From an uncultured Oscillospiraceae bacterium (GTDB taxonomy: Bacteria > Bacillota > Clostridia > Oscillospirales > Oscillospiraceae), in contig CAKTQV010000001.1 of NCBI GenBank assembly GCA_934597255.1, positions 248,001 to 312,000 on the forward strand: 64,000 nt of DNA, given 5' to 3'. Every line of letters starts with the position of its first letter. Position 1 is the stretch's first letter. The notes below the pieces were generated by a model. The model did no database searches. It had not been told where the DNA came from and saw only the letters and a list, made by a program, of their open reading frames with translations. Positions 51,984 through 60,919 of this stretch are shown here, in pieces. Made by a program: the position numbers and the translations under genes.

Positions 51984-52709
51984 TCATTGAACGAAAGACA
52001 AGGAATTGTCCCAAGACTCGTAGGGAACCGGGAGAGGGGGAAAGAAGTCGCATGGGGATGTCGCGCTGAAAGGTGTTCGGGGAAGTTTCTTCTGTGGCTC
52101 CGGACCCGGTTCGGGAATTCCGCGTCCATCGGGTCGGGCGATGTACTTGTAGCCGTCTACAATCTTTTCATCCACTCCAAACCCAAATTCTCCGTAGCTG
52201 GCAACGTGCCAAAGCTTCCATGCGCCGTCTTCATAGATGAAATCGACACCAAATTTCGCAAGAGAACCTCTGGCGACTAAGGTGCCATCTCCATCAGCCT
52301 CGACTGTAACGTCCGGAGAAAACCAAAGACCTTTTGCGGTTTTTCCATCTCCGGCAACAACAATGTACGGTGTGGTAAGAAGTCTGGCGGTAAGGTTTCC
52401 CATTCCGAGATCCGTATTCTTAAAAACCATTTTAGGATATGTTTTCTTATATTTTTGCAACCGCCGTTCATTCTTGGCATGACTGAAAGCAACATAGTAT
52501 GCCTTCACGTTTTCCGGGCCAATGTAGGCATCGCCGTTGTGACAATAGGCAATGTCAGGGGATTTAGACCAAAGCGCCTCAAACTCTTCGGCCTGCTTTT
52601 GGGCTCGCAGATAGTACATATGGGCAGAAAAGAGATTTTGTAGTTCCATAAAGGATTTCAAACGAAAATTTTCCTGCTCCAGCGAGGAAATGCGTTCATC
52701 AAAAGTCAA
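51984..52709 (-). CDS. SnoaL/NTF2-like domain protein
   Basis: A 241-residue protein. A short N-terminal coiled coil (FDERISSLEQENFRLKS) precedes an NTF2-like fold (LQNLFSAHMYYLRAQKQAEEFEALWSK; AYIGPENVKAYYV; ARGSLAKFGVDFIYEDGAWKLWH), then a Pro-rich tail. Such folds bind or isomerise small ligands. Start TTG 52709 follows GGCGGTGAT and removes a non-coding extension over the promoter; no ATG fits before the coiled coil. First gene of the leftward operon. Confidence 0.78.
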   Translation of the reverse strand: MTFDERISSLEQENFRLKSFMELQNLFSAHMYYLRAQKQAEEFEALWSKSPDIAYCHNGDAYIGPENVKAYYVAFSHAKNERRLQKYKKTYPKMVFKNTDLGMGNLTARLLTTPYIVVAGDGKTAKGLWFSPDVTVEADGDGTLVARGSLAKFGVDFIYEDGAWKLWHVASYGEFGFGVDEKIVDGYKYIARPDGRGIPEPGPEPQKKLPRTPFSATSPCDFFPPLPVPYESWDNSLSFVQ

Positions 52710-52785
52710 AATATCACCGCCAGTTAATTTCAGAATGTGAAAAAATATGATAAATTTCGGTTTGGATGGTAAGATTCTATATTGG

Positions 52786-52813
52786 ATTATATCACAGGGC
52801 GGAAAAGTGTCAA
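52786..52813 (-). promoter_or_regulatory. Promoter of SnoaL-dehydrogenase-M24 operon
   Basis: Minus-strand TTGACA, 16-bp spacer, TATAAT. Confidence 0.8.
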
Positions 52814-53068
52814 CTATGGGGATACTGGACAAAAAGCATGATTATTTTAAAAATATTAGGATAAATTGCTGAAAATAGAGAAAATTGTGCCCTGATATTG
52901 ACAGAATGCGGCCGATATGGTATTTATTTAACGAAACGGGCACGACGATATGTTATTTCAGAATATGAAATTATTTCTGATAATTTCATATACCGAAAAT
53001 TGCAATATCTGTTGACAGCGCGCCTCGGGACAATCGGGGATAATAAAGACAGGAGAGTATAAGCCGAA
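52814..53068. other. Divergent AT-rich control region
   Basis: 255 bases between the two halves of the cassette. A near-palindrome ATATGAAATTATTTCTGATAATTTCATAT (about 52,962-52,990; arms ATATGAAATTAT/ATAATTTCATAT) is the best operator candidate. TTGACA occurs at about 53,012 but with a poorly spaced -10. Confidence 0.45.
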
Positions 53069-54247
53069 ATGATAAAACTTCAGCAGGTAGGCGGAATGTT
53101 TACCATGATTTCCGACAAGGAATTAGAGCGACGCAGGAGTAGTGCGCAGCGCATTATGAGAGATAAGGGTGCAGATTGTGTCTTGACAGTCGCTTTTAAT
53201 ACGGCGCAGGGGAGTGGTGTTCGGTATTTTGCAGACTTTCCGGCCAATGATTATGGCTCCGCGGTGATTCTTCCGGCTGAAGGTGGCCTTACATATATTG
53301 CACAAGGCGGATATGGAAAGCCGGCGATTACGCCTACAAGCGCACGAGGGTTCGATGAGAATATTGCAATACCGTATGCTCCGGCATTCCCATATTCAAA
53401 TCATTTGCTTTCTGAGGAAATTGTTAAATGTATGAAGCGCAGGGGCTTCCGAAGGATAGGGCTGTATCGCAAGCAGTTTATCTCTTATTTGATTATGGAT
53501 GCCCTGAAGGAACAGATTGACGGCGTTGAGTTCATTCCTTTGGACGAGGAAATCGACCTTTTGATGGCTGTTAAATCGGAAGAGGAAATAAAAATATTCG
53601 CGGATGTGGCTAAGGTTCACGACAATATCTACTCCTGTCTGGATGTTATTGTGAAACCGGGGAAGACAGAACGTCAGATAGGAAACGAGATCAAAAAGAT
53701 TGCCCTCGACCAGTATTTCGAGGACATGAATATCATGGTAGGTGCAGGAAATCCCATGGCTCGTCACAAGTGGTATCTGGATCAGAATGGGCTGGTTAAA
53801 GACGGTGACTATCTGGATATCTTAGTTGAGTGCCAGGGGCCTGGTGGTTTTTTCTCAGAAGTTTCAAGGATGTGGTCTCTCGGAGAACCAAGGGAGGACC
53901 TGAAACAGGCATTTTCGGATGTGGTGTTGATTCAGGAAAAATTGGCTGCCATGGCAAAGCCTGGCGTACCCGCTTGCGAACTAATGAAAGAACTTCACCG
54001 TTTCCAAGTTTCGCACGGTTATGAATTGGAAAGCCGTCTCTGTGGTCATAGTCAGGGATACGATGTTGTGAATCGCCCCAATCTCTCTTTGTATGAGACT
54101 ATGAGCTTCCAAAAGAATATGTATATCTCAATTCATCCCTGTCTGGGAAACGATAATATTTTTGCGATGGTAACGGATAACTTCCTGATTACAGAGGATG
54201 GGGCAAAACAGTTTACTAAGACACCAAAGGTTATTCACCTTCTTTGA
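53069..54247 (+). CDS. Second M24-fold (creatinase-like) protein without metal ligands
   Basis: A 392-residue paralogue-type protein: creatinase-N-like half (YFADFPANDYGSAVILPAEGG), then an M24 domain with the ligand changes ILVECQ (Asp lost), SEVSRM (Asp lost) and ISIHPC (Glu to His), keeping GHSQGYD. The Glu-to-His change is shared with the other M24 protein of the cassette. Likely a C-N hydrolase or pseudo-enzyme on a small substrate rather than a dipeptidase. AGGAG precedes ATG 53069 by 11 bases; ATG 53096 or 53105 are alternatives. It is followed by the SBP gene after 66 bases. Confidence 0.8.
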   Translation: MIKLQQVGGMFTMISDKELERRRSSAQRIMRDKGADCVLTVAFNTAQGSGVRYFADFPANDYGSAVILPAEGGLTYIAQGGYGKPAITPTSARGFDENIAIPYAPAFPYSNHLLSEEIVKCMKRRGFRRIGLYRKQFISYLIMDALKEQIDGVEFIPLDEEIDLLMAVKSEEEIKIFADVAKVHDNIYSCLDVIVKPGKTERQIGNEIKKIALDQYFEDMNIMVGAGNPMARHKWYLDQNGLVKDGDYLDILVECQGPGGFFSEVSRMWSLGEPREDLKQAFSDVVLIQEKLAAMAKPGVPACELMKELHRFQVSHGYELESRLCGHSQGYDVVNRPNLSLYETMSFQKNMYISIHPCLGNDNIFAMVTDNFLITEDGAKQFTKTPKVIHLL

Positions 54248-54313
54248 TTTCCGGGCCAGGTCCGGAATAGAAGATAAATACAAACTGAAAATAACTAAAA
54301 GGAGGAAAGAACA

Positions 54314-55993
54314 ATGAAGAAGACCAAAGTGGTTGCACTGTTGCTCGTGCTGCTGATGATGATGAGCCTCATGAGTGCGTGCGGAGCCACGAAAGACACC
54401 GCCAAAGAGCCTGTGGAAGCTGCTGATCAGGTTACGGAAGCAGCGGCCGAAACCGTTGGCGAAAGTGTTGGCGCAGAGATCGGCGAGATCGCTGTCGCTG
54501 AGGGTGAAGGAACGTATGAGCGCAAGACGGAAGAGGGGACGCTGACAGTCGGCATCATCCGCAACCTTTCTGCCCTGAACCCCGGCAACAACAACTCTGT
54601 CGCGGCACTGAGCCTTGTGTACGATAAGCTGTTCGTTCTCAACACTGAGACCGGCGAGTACGAGCCCCGTCTGGCCACGGAGTGGTCCTATGATGATGAG
54701 ACTTCTCTTCACATTTGGCTGCGCGATGATGTTCAGTGGAGCAACGGCGAACCCTTCACGGCAGAGGATGTTCTGTTTACTGTCGAGTATCTTGCCACCA
54801 AGTCCACCCGTGCTATTGAGAACTTCCGTGACTATGATATTGAGAACAGCGAAATCATCAATGACCACGAGCTGATTCTCCGTACAAAGACGGTTGACGG
54901 TGCTCAGATTGCCAACCTGGCTTCCAACTGGGCTTATATGCTTAACAAAAACCATGTCGAATCTACGGATGACGACGCTTTCTGGGAAGACATTGTCGGC
55001 ACCGGCGCTTTTCTTTGCGAATCCAATGTTGCCGGTGAGAAGGCCACCTTCACGGCCAACCCCAATTACTGGGGTGAAGCTCCTGATTTCGATGAAGTGA
55101 CCATCCGCTACTACTCCGATACCGCTACCATGTTCATGGATTATGAGACCGGTGCTCTCGATCTTGTTCTTGAGCCGACTGACCTCGACCTTGCCCGTGT
55201 TACCAACGGTGAAGTAGACCATACGATCTACACGCTGTTCCCCCAGATGCGCGTTGTTACTCTTGTTATGTACGACAAGAACGAATTCCTTTCCGATGTT
55301 GCTGTTCGTGAAGCGATTGCTCACGCGATCGATGTTGATGCTGTTGCTTATGCTGGCTGGGGTGACCTTGCCGTTGTTCCGACCGGATTCCTGCCGGAAG
55401 GCTGCAATTACCGTCTTGAGACCGGTGCTTACGAGTATAATCCCGAATTGGCCAAGCAGGTTCTTGCGGAAGCAGGCTATACGGATGGTCAGATTCAGCT
55501 AACCACCGTGTATGGCACTGCTGAGCCCTCTGTTGGTGTTGCTTGCGAAGCTCTGCAGGCAATGCTGGCTGAAGTTGGCATCGGTTTGACCATTGAGTGC
55601 TATGACCAGGCTACCATGACGGCTATGATTCAGGGTGCCAATAACAACGGCGTTCCCGAGGTTGAGCTTAGTCTCTTCTCCAACTCCATCACTACCAGAG
55701 ACCCGTCTCTGCTCTATAACCTCTTTAAGTCTGACAGCTCCCTGGCTATTTGTGCCAACAGCGATGAGTATGTAAACAAGCTGATTGTTGATGCTGTTGG
55801 CACCAATGACAGCGATGAGCGTGCCAGTCTCTATGCTGATCTGCAGCAGTATCTGTATGACAACTTCATGGGTGTCCCCGTAGCTGAAACCTTCTACTGC
55901 GCGGTTGCTCGTGACTACATCGATGCGGATTCTCTGGTTGCTATTGGCGATTGTGCTTCCCCCAATCTGACCATGATCGAGTTTGTTGACTGA
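54314..55993 (+). CDS. Dipeptide/oligopeptide-type solute-binding lipoprotein
   Basis: A 559-residue SBP_bac_5 protein. Lipobox MSAC in the signal peptide, an acidic linker, then LVYDKLFVLNTETGEYEPRLA, LHIWLRDDVQWSNGEPFTAEDV and NPNYWGEAPDFDEVTIRYY, all typical. It delivers ligand to the permease pair encoded next. AAAAGGAGG gives a strong ribosome site, and codon use is more biased than in neighbours, as expected for the abundant component. A hairpin follows the gene. Confidence 0.93.
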   Translation: MKKTKVVALLLVLLMMMSLMSACGATKDTAKEPVEAADQVTEAAAETVGESVGAEIGEIAVAEGEGTYERKTEEGTLTVGIIRNLSALNPGNNNSVAALSLVYDKLFVLNTETGEYEPRLATEWSYDDETSLHIWLRDDVQWSNGEPFTAEDVLFTVEYLATKSTRAIENFRDYDIENSEIINDHELILRTKTVDGAQIANLASNWAYMLNKNHVESTDDDAFWEDIVGTGAFLCESNVAGEKATFTANPNYWGEAPDFDEVTIRYYSDTATMFMDYETGALDLVLEPTDLDLARVTNGEVDHTIYTLFPQMRVVTLVMYDKNEFLSDVAVREAIAHAIDVDAVAYAGWGDLAVVPTGFLPEGCNYRLETGAYEYNPELAKQVLAEAGYTDGQIQLTTVYGTAEPSVGVACEALQAMLAEVGIGLTIECYDQATMTAMIQGANNNGVPEVELSLFSNSITTRDPSLLYNLFKSDSSLAICANSDEYVNKLIVDAVGTNDSDERASLYADLQQYLYDNFMGVPVAETFYCAVARDYIDADSLVAIGDCASPNLTMIEFVD

Positions 55994-56025
55994 TCTGCGT
56001 CAGTAAACTAGGCAAAACTTTTTTG

Positions 56026-56060
56026 GGCCGACTGTTCGGGTCATGTCTGGACAGTCGGCC
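56026..56060 (+). promoter_or_regulatory. Intercistronic hairpin after the binding-protein gene
   Basis: GGCCGACTGT/ACAGTCGGCC stem, 15-base loop, no T-run on the 3' side. Such hairpins stabilise the binding-protein part of transporter messages. Confidence 0.6.
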
Positions 56061-56097
56061 ATGCCTCACAGATATATCGATGAAAGAAGGCCGTGGA

Positions 56098-57090
56098 ATG
56101 GCAAAATATATTTTGAAAAGAATACTATTGATGATTCCTGTGATTCTGGGTGTTGTTCTGATTGTTTTTTGCATTATCCGTATGGCTCCCGGTGATCCAG
56201 CTACAGCATTGATGTCTGTGGGTGCAACAGAAGAAGAACTTCAAGCCAAACGCGTGGAGCTTGGACTTGATAAGCCATTTGTGGTCCAGTTTTTGCTGTA
56301 TGTAAAGAACTTTGTTCTGCATTTTGACTTGGGTGATTCTTATCAGACGGGGCTTCCTGTCACCGGAGAAATCCTAAAACGTTTTCCGATTACATTCCTT
56401 TTGGGTGCGTCCAGCGTTTTGATTTCGCTGGTTATTGGTATTCCGTTTGGTATTATCTCGGCTACAAAGCAGTATTCCGGAATGGATTACGGCGTTACTT
56501 TTGTTTCTCTGATCCTGGCGTCTATTCCGGGTTTTTGGTTTAGCTTAATGCTTATTTTACTCTTTGCGTTAAAACTGCAATGGTTTCCTGTTGCAGGTTT
56601 AGAGGAAGGGTGGAGAAGCTGGGTCTTACCGATATTGGCAATGGGTGGTTATCCAATAGCCACTATTTGCCGCACAACGAGATCCAGTATGCTTGAAGTA
56701 GTACGTCAGGATTATATCCGGACGGCGCGGGCAAAGGGTTTGGATGAGTCGGTTGTTATTAAGCGGCATGCGCTCAGAAACTCTTTGATTCCCATCATTG
56801 CAGTTGCCGGTCTGCAAATGGGATATGTAATCGGTGGTACGGTTGTCATTGAGAGCATCTTCTCGATTCCCGGCATCGGCAGTTTGCTGATTACCGCAAT
56901 TACCAGCAAGGACTACAACATTGTTCAAGGTTGTGTCTTGATAATGTCCATGTTTATTTGCGTTATGAACCTTTTGGTTGATATCATGTATAGCTTCGTG
57001 GATCCGAGAATAAAAGCGGTATACTCTTCGGGAAAAAAATTAAAAGCGGCGAAACGAGATTTGAAAGAACCCGAGGAAGAGGTGGCCTGA
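56098..57090 (+). CDS. Dpp/Opp-type ABC permease (DppB-like)
   Basis: A 330-residue inner-membrane permease with six spans: MAKYILKRILLMIPVILGVV, the RMAPGDPA loop, and the EAA-type motif YIRTARAKGLDESVVIKRHALRNS. It forms the translocation path with the next gene product. ATG 56098 fits the family start; the frame is open upstream through the hairpin but that part is not coding. Confidence 0.93.
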   Translation: MAKYILKRILLMIPVILGVVLIVFCIIRMAPGDPATALMSVGATEEELQAKRVELGLDKPFVVQFLLYVKNFVLHFDLGDSYQTGLPVTGEILKRFPITFLLGASSVLISLVIGIPFGIISATKQYSGMDYGVTFVSLILASIPGFWFSLMLILLFALKLQWFPVAGLEEGWRSWVLPILAMGGYPIATICRTTRSSMLEVVRQDYIRTARAKGLDESVVIKRHALRNSLIPIIAVAGLQMGYVIGGTVVIESIFSIPGIGSLLITAITSKDYNIVQGCVLIMSMFICVMNLLVDIMYSFVDPRIKAVYSSGKKLKAAKRDLKEPEEEVA

Positions 57091-57968
57091 TGATGAAAGT
57101 TTGGAAAAAGAAAGCAGAAAAACAATCTCATGGGCAATTTCATGACGCTTGGAAACGCTTAAAAAAGAATAATCTTGCTTTCACGGCAATTATTATATTG
57201 CTAATTATTGTTTTGGCTTCAATATTTGCGGACTATATTATGCCTTATGACTACACAAAACAGGAAATTCGCAATAGCTTTGCCACACCCAGCTGGGAGC
57301 ATATAATGGGAACAGACAACTTTGGCCGCGACCTATTCAGCCGTATTCTAAAGGGCGGACAAATATCCTTGCTTGTTTCTGCCGGTGCCGTTTCCATGGC
57401 GCTGATTATTGGTGGTTTATTTGGTGCTACTGCGGCTTATTTTGGCGGGGTATACGGCAATACTGTTATGCGAGTGATGGATATCATCTTAAGTATTCCT
57501 GGCTTCTTGATGGCTGTCGCTATTTCTACAGCGCTGGGAACCGGCGTCGTGAACTCGATTATTGCCATAGGCTTCAGTCTAATTCCTTCTTTTGCCCGAA
57601 TCCTTCACGCTGCGGTTTTGACGGAAAAAGACCAGGAATATGTAGAAGCGGCCATCGCGACGGGAGCTTCGCACTTTCGCGTTTTGATCCGTTATATTAT
57701 TCCCAATACACTTGCCTCTTTGATCGTAAATGCGACCTTGAGGCTTGGTAGTGCAATTATGCAGATTTCCAGTCTAAGCTTTATCGGACTTGGTGTTCAG
57801 CCGCCACAGGCAGAGTGGGGTTCTATTCTAAATGTGGGAAGACAGTATATTCGCGACTACCAGCCGCTTGTTATTTTCCCGGGTCTGGTTATCGTCATTA
57901 CGCTGATTTGCTTTAATCTGGTGGGTGATGGTCTCCGTGATGCACTGGATCCGAGACTGAAGCAGTAG
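57090..57968 (+). CDS. Dpp/Opp-type ABC permease (DppC-like)
   Basis: A 292-residue permease: N-terminal span AFTAIIILLIIVLASIFADY, HIMGTDNFGRDLFSRILKGGQISLL (DppC hallmark) and EAA motif QEYVEAAIATGASHFRVLIRYIIPN. Its start overlaps the stop of the first permease gene (TGATG), so the two are made together. Confidence 0.94.
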   Translation: MMKVWKKKAEKQSHGQFHDAWKRLKKNNLAFTAIIILLIIVLASIFADYIMPYDYTKQEIRNSFATPSWEHIMGTDNFGRDLFSRILKGGQISLLVSAGAVSMALIIGGLFGATAAYFGGVYGNTVMRVMDIILSIPGFLMAVAISTALGTGVVNSIIAIGFSLIPSFARILHAAVLTEKDQEYVEAAIATGASHFRVLIRYIIPNTLASLIVNATLRLGSAIMQISSLSFIGLGVQPPQAEWGSILNVGRQYIRDYQPLVIFPGLVIVITLICFNLVGDGLRDALDPRLKQ

Positions 57969-57980
57969 GGAGGAATACAG

Positions 57981-58949
57981 ATGAGCTTACTCGAAGTTAA
58001 GGATCTTGAAATTCAGTATGAGTCGGACGGGCGAATTGTGCACGCTGTAAACGGGGTCAGCTTCAATATAGAAGAAGGGGAGACCCTGGGCCTGGTGGGA
58101 GAAACCGGTGCAGGCAAAACGACGAGTGCCTTGGGCATTCTGCGGCTGGTGCAGGAGCCGGCGGGAAAGATTGTTGGTGGGCAGATTCTCTATAATGGAG
58201 AAGACCTTCTGCAGGCTCCGCTTGCCAGAATGAAAAAAATCCGTGGAAATAATATCTCCATGATTTTTCAAGATCCGATGACATCTCTGAATCCCGTTCT
58301 GACGGTCGGAAGTCAGATCGCAGAGGTGATTCTTCATCATAATCAATGCAGTAAAGAAGAAGCATACAGGCGTTCGCTTGAAATGCTGGAAAAGGTCGGT
58401 ATTCCCGCGGAACGTGAATCGGAGTACCCTCACCAGTTTTCCGGTGGAATGAAACAGCGGGTATTGATTGCCATAGCGTTGGCATGTAGCCCTAATCTGC
58501 TTATAGCAGACGAACCAACGACCGCATTGGATGTAACGATTCAGGCTCAGGTCCTTGAGATGATGAACGCCCTGAAGCGGGAGTACAACACGGCCATGCT
58601 TCTCATTACCCACGACCTGGGCGTGGTGGCCGAAGTGTGCGACAAGGTAGCTGTTATGTATGCAGGTAAAATTGTGGAGAGTGGGAGCCTGAAGCAAATA
58701 TTCCGTAATCCTTGCCACCCTTATACAATCGGGCTGTTTGGCTCTATCCCTAGTATTCATAAAAAGGTACACAGGCTTTCTCCAATTTCCGGTCTTATGC
58801 CGGATCCTGCAGACTTGCCATCAGGCTGTTCGTTTAACCCTCGCTGCACGAATACGTGCGAACGCTGTAGCCGGGAAGAGCCTGAATTCCTTGAGATTGA
58901 GGACGGACACTTTGTTCGGTGTTTCAACCACTGTGGGGAGGTGCGCTGA
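57981..58949 (+). CDS. Peptide-type ABC transporter ATPase (DppD-like)
   Basis: A 322-residue ATPase: Walker A GETGAGKTTSA, Q-loop FQDPMTSLNPVL, signature FSGGMKQRVLIAIA, Walker B LLIADEPTTALD, plus the oligopeptide-ATPase C-terminal extension with clustered cysteines (CSFNPRCTNTCERCSREEP) that may hold a [4Fe-4S]. GGGAGGAA precedes ATG 57981. Confidence 0.94.
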   Translation: MSLLEVKDLEIQYESDGRIVHAVNGVSFNIEEGETLGLVGETGAGKTTSALGILRLVQEPAGKIVGGQILYNGEDLLQAPLARMKKIRGNNISMIFQDPMTSLNPVLTVGSQIAEVILHHNQCSKEEAYRRSLEMLEKVGIPAERESEYPHQFSGGMKQRVLIAIALACSPNLLIADEPTTALDVTIQAQVLEMMNALKREYNTAMLLITHDLGVVAEVCDKVAVMYAGKIVESGSLKQIFRNPCHPYTIGLFGSIPSIHKKVHRLSPISGLMPDPADLPSGCSFNPRCTNTCERCSREEPEFLEIEDGHFVRCFNHCGEVR

Positions 58950-59917
58950 TGGATAATCTGCTCGAAGTGAAATCCCTGAAAAAATATTTCAAATCCGGCG
59001 GAGGACTCCTTCACGCGGTTGAAGACGTTTCCTTTTCTGTTCGGGAGGGGCAAACCCTTGGTATTGTGGGCGAATCCGGCTGTGGTAAATCTACTCTCGG
59101 GCGTGTTATATTAGGACTTTTGGAAGCAACAGATGGGCAGGTGATTTATCAGGGAAAGGATATTACTCACGCCAGTAAAAAAGAACGCTATGAGCTGCGT
59201 AAGAATATGCAGATTATTTTTCAGGATCCGTTCTCTTCCTTGAACCCGCGCATGAGCGTCTCTGAGTTGATTGCAGAACCGTTGAAGATATATAAAGTCT
59301 TCAAGACGCGTGAAGAGTTGAATGCGCGCGTCAAAGAAATCATGGAAGTTGTTGGGCTCTCGGAAAGACTGGCCAATGCCTATCCGCATGAGTTGGATGG
59401 AGGTCGGCGACAGCGGATCGGTATTGCCCGTGCGCTGACGCTGGAACCAAAATTCATTGTTTGCGATGAGCCGGTTTCTGCATTGGATGTTTCAATTCAG
59501 GCTCAGGTGCTGAACCTGTTGCAGGATTTGCAGGAAACCCAAGGCTTGACTTACATTTTCATTACGCACGACTTGTCGGTTGTGAACCATATATCGGATG
59601 ATATTCTGGTTATGTATTTGGGTTGTGTTGTAGAGACCTGCAACACAGACGAGTTATTTGAACGTCAGTTACATCCCTATACGAAGGGCTTGTTGTCCTC
59701 GATTCCCATCCCAAGTGTCGAAGACGAGGATCGTGCGGCGCGCCAAATAATGAGAGGTGAACTGTCGTCGCCCATTAATCCGAAGCCCGGCTGCCGATTC
59801 AAGAATCGTTGTGAGTATGCAACGGAAGAGTGCGGAAGAGTACAACCGATACTGGAAGAGATTGTTCCGGGTCACTTTGTGGCTTGTCATCATGTTCGGG
59901 AAATAAATAACCTTTAA
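58949..59917 (+). CDS. Peptide-type ABC transporter ATPase (DppF-like)
   Basis: A 322-residue partner ATPase: Walker A GESGCGKSTLG, FQDPFSSLNPRM, signature as HELDGGRRQRIGIARAL (Ser of LSGGQ replaced by Asp-Gly, as in some clostridial DppF), Walker B IVCDEPVSALD, and the C-terminal oligopeptide extension CRFKNRCEYATEECG. It overlaps dppD-like by one base (TGATG). Confidence 0.94.
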   Translation: MDNLLEVKSLKKYFKSGGGLLHAVEDVSFSVREGQTLGIVGESGCGKSTLGRVILGLLEATDGQVIYQGKDITHASKKERYELRKNMQIIFQDPFSSLNPRMSVSELIAEPLKIYKVFKTREELNARVKEIMEVVGLSERLANAYPHELDGGRRQRIGIARALTLEPKFIVCDEPVSALDVSIQAQVLNLLQDLQETQGLTYIFITHDLSVVNHISDDILVMYLGCVVETCNTDELFERQLHPYTKGLLSSIPIPSVEDEDRAARQIMRGELSSPINPKPGCRFKNRCEYATEECGRVQPILEEIVPGHFVACHHVREINNL

Positions 59918-59931
59918 TGTTTGCTTGTTTC

Positions 59932-59962
59932 GGGGATTCGGTAAAAACTGAATCCCCGAGAT
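59932..59962 (+). terminator. Terminator-like hairpin after the importer operon
   Basis: TCGGGGATTC/GAATCCCCGA stem around GGTAAAAACT; weak T content downstream, so termination may be partial. Confidence 0.55.
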
Positions 59963-59969
59963 GCTTTAC

Positions 59970-59999
59970 TTGACAAAATGTGAAAGAAAAGTTTATATA
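59970..59999 (+). promoter_or_regulatory. Promoter of the IclR-type gene
   Basis: TTGACA, 18-bp spacer, TATATA; the -10 falls in the first copy of a tandem repeat. Confidence 0.6.
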
Positions 60000-60034
60000 T
60001 AGGTATATAAAGAAAAGCTTATACATAGGTATAT
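59983..60034. repeat. Two tandem 26-bp repeats upstream of the IclR gene
   Basis: Consecutive copies beginning AAAGAAAAGYTTATAYATAGG, differing at two T/C positions, directly adjoining. They cover the -10 and start region and end 37 bases before the ATG: likely binding sites for the IclR regulator. Confidence 0.75.
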
Positions 60035-60071
60035 AGAATACTGCATTTTGGTGAAGAGGTAGAACAGATTC

Positions 60072-60866
60072 ATGGCAACCGAAAGCAACAAATCAATCAC
60101 TAAGGTATTAAAATTGATTGATGTTATAGCACAAAATCCGGAGCCGATGCGCCTGATGGACATCGCTTCTAAAGCAGATCTCCCGGAAAGTACAACACTA
60201 CGCCTGTTGATGCCGTTGGAAGAAGCTGGATATGTATATCGAAATCCGGATGGGAAGCTGTATTCGCTATCTATGAAGTTTGCATTTCTCGGAAACCGAG
60301 CCCGAGAACACAATACGCATAAATTGGCCTCTGCTACGGCTATATTAAAAAAACTTTCTACAGAGACCGGAGAGGATGTGTATTTAGGAATTGAACAGGA
60401 CAGCTCGATTACCTATACAAACTCGGTTCGGGGCAAGTGGTCAAAGGAGAACGGGGTGAATTACCGCGCTGAAAACTGGTCTCCTATGTACTGTACAGCC
60501 ATAGGAAAACTGATTTTAGCTCAGCACGAGCTCGGGGCATTAGAGAGTTTTTTGCGCTTTACACCGTTGATTGCTTACACAAAAAACACGATTACCAGGC
60601 AGGAAGAGCTGATGGCGGAATTGGAAGATATACGCTCAAAAGGTTATGCATTGGACATGGAAGAGAGTAACGATGGGATATCCTCGATTGCTGCGCCCAT
60701 TTATAATTATGCAAATCGTATGATAGCAGGTATTGCGGTCATTGCGCCCAGTAGTCGTTTGACCCAGGAGAGAATAAAAGTACTATTGCCAAAATTACTG
60801 GATGCTGCGGGAGTAATCTCAAAGAATATGGGCTTTCGCGGCGAAATGGCAGGCCTGATTTTTTGA
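60072..60866 (+). CDS. IclR-family regulator
   Basis: A 264-residue regulator: N-terminal winged helix-turn-helix (MDIASKADLPESTTLRLLMPLEEAGYV) and C-terminal IclR effector domain (MYCTAIGKLILA; SKGYALDMEESNDGISSIAAPIYNYANRMIAGIAV). IclR proteins usually sense a small acid or pathway intermediate and control catabolic operons. It lies between the importer operon and the DszB-like gene and probably governs the cassette. Confidence 0.92.
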   Translation: MATESNKSITKVLKLIDVIAQNPEPMRLMDIASKADLPESTTLRLLMPLEEAGYVYRNPDGKLYSLSMKFAFLGNRAREHNTHKLASATAILKKLSTETGEDVYLGIEQDSSITYTNSVRGKWSKENGVNYRAENWSPMYCTAIGKLILAQHELGALESFLRFTPLIAYTKNTITRQEELMAELEDIRSKGYALDMEESNDGISSIAAPIYNYANRMIAGIAVIAPSSRLTQERIKVLLPKLLDAAGVISKNMGFRGEMAGLIF

Positions 60867-60919
60867 GCTGCTGTTTTTCTTAATATGAGCGGATTGTTTC
60901 GCTATGGAGTAAGCGATTG

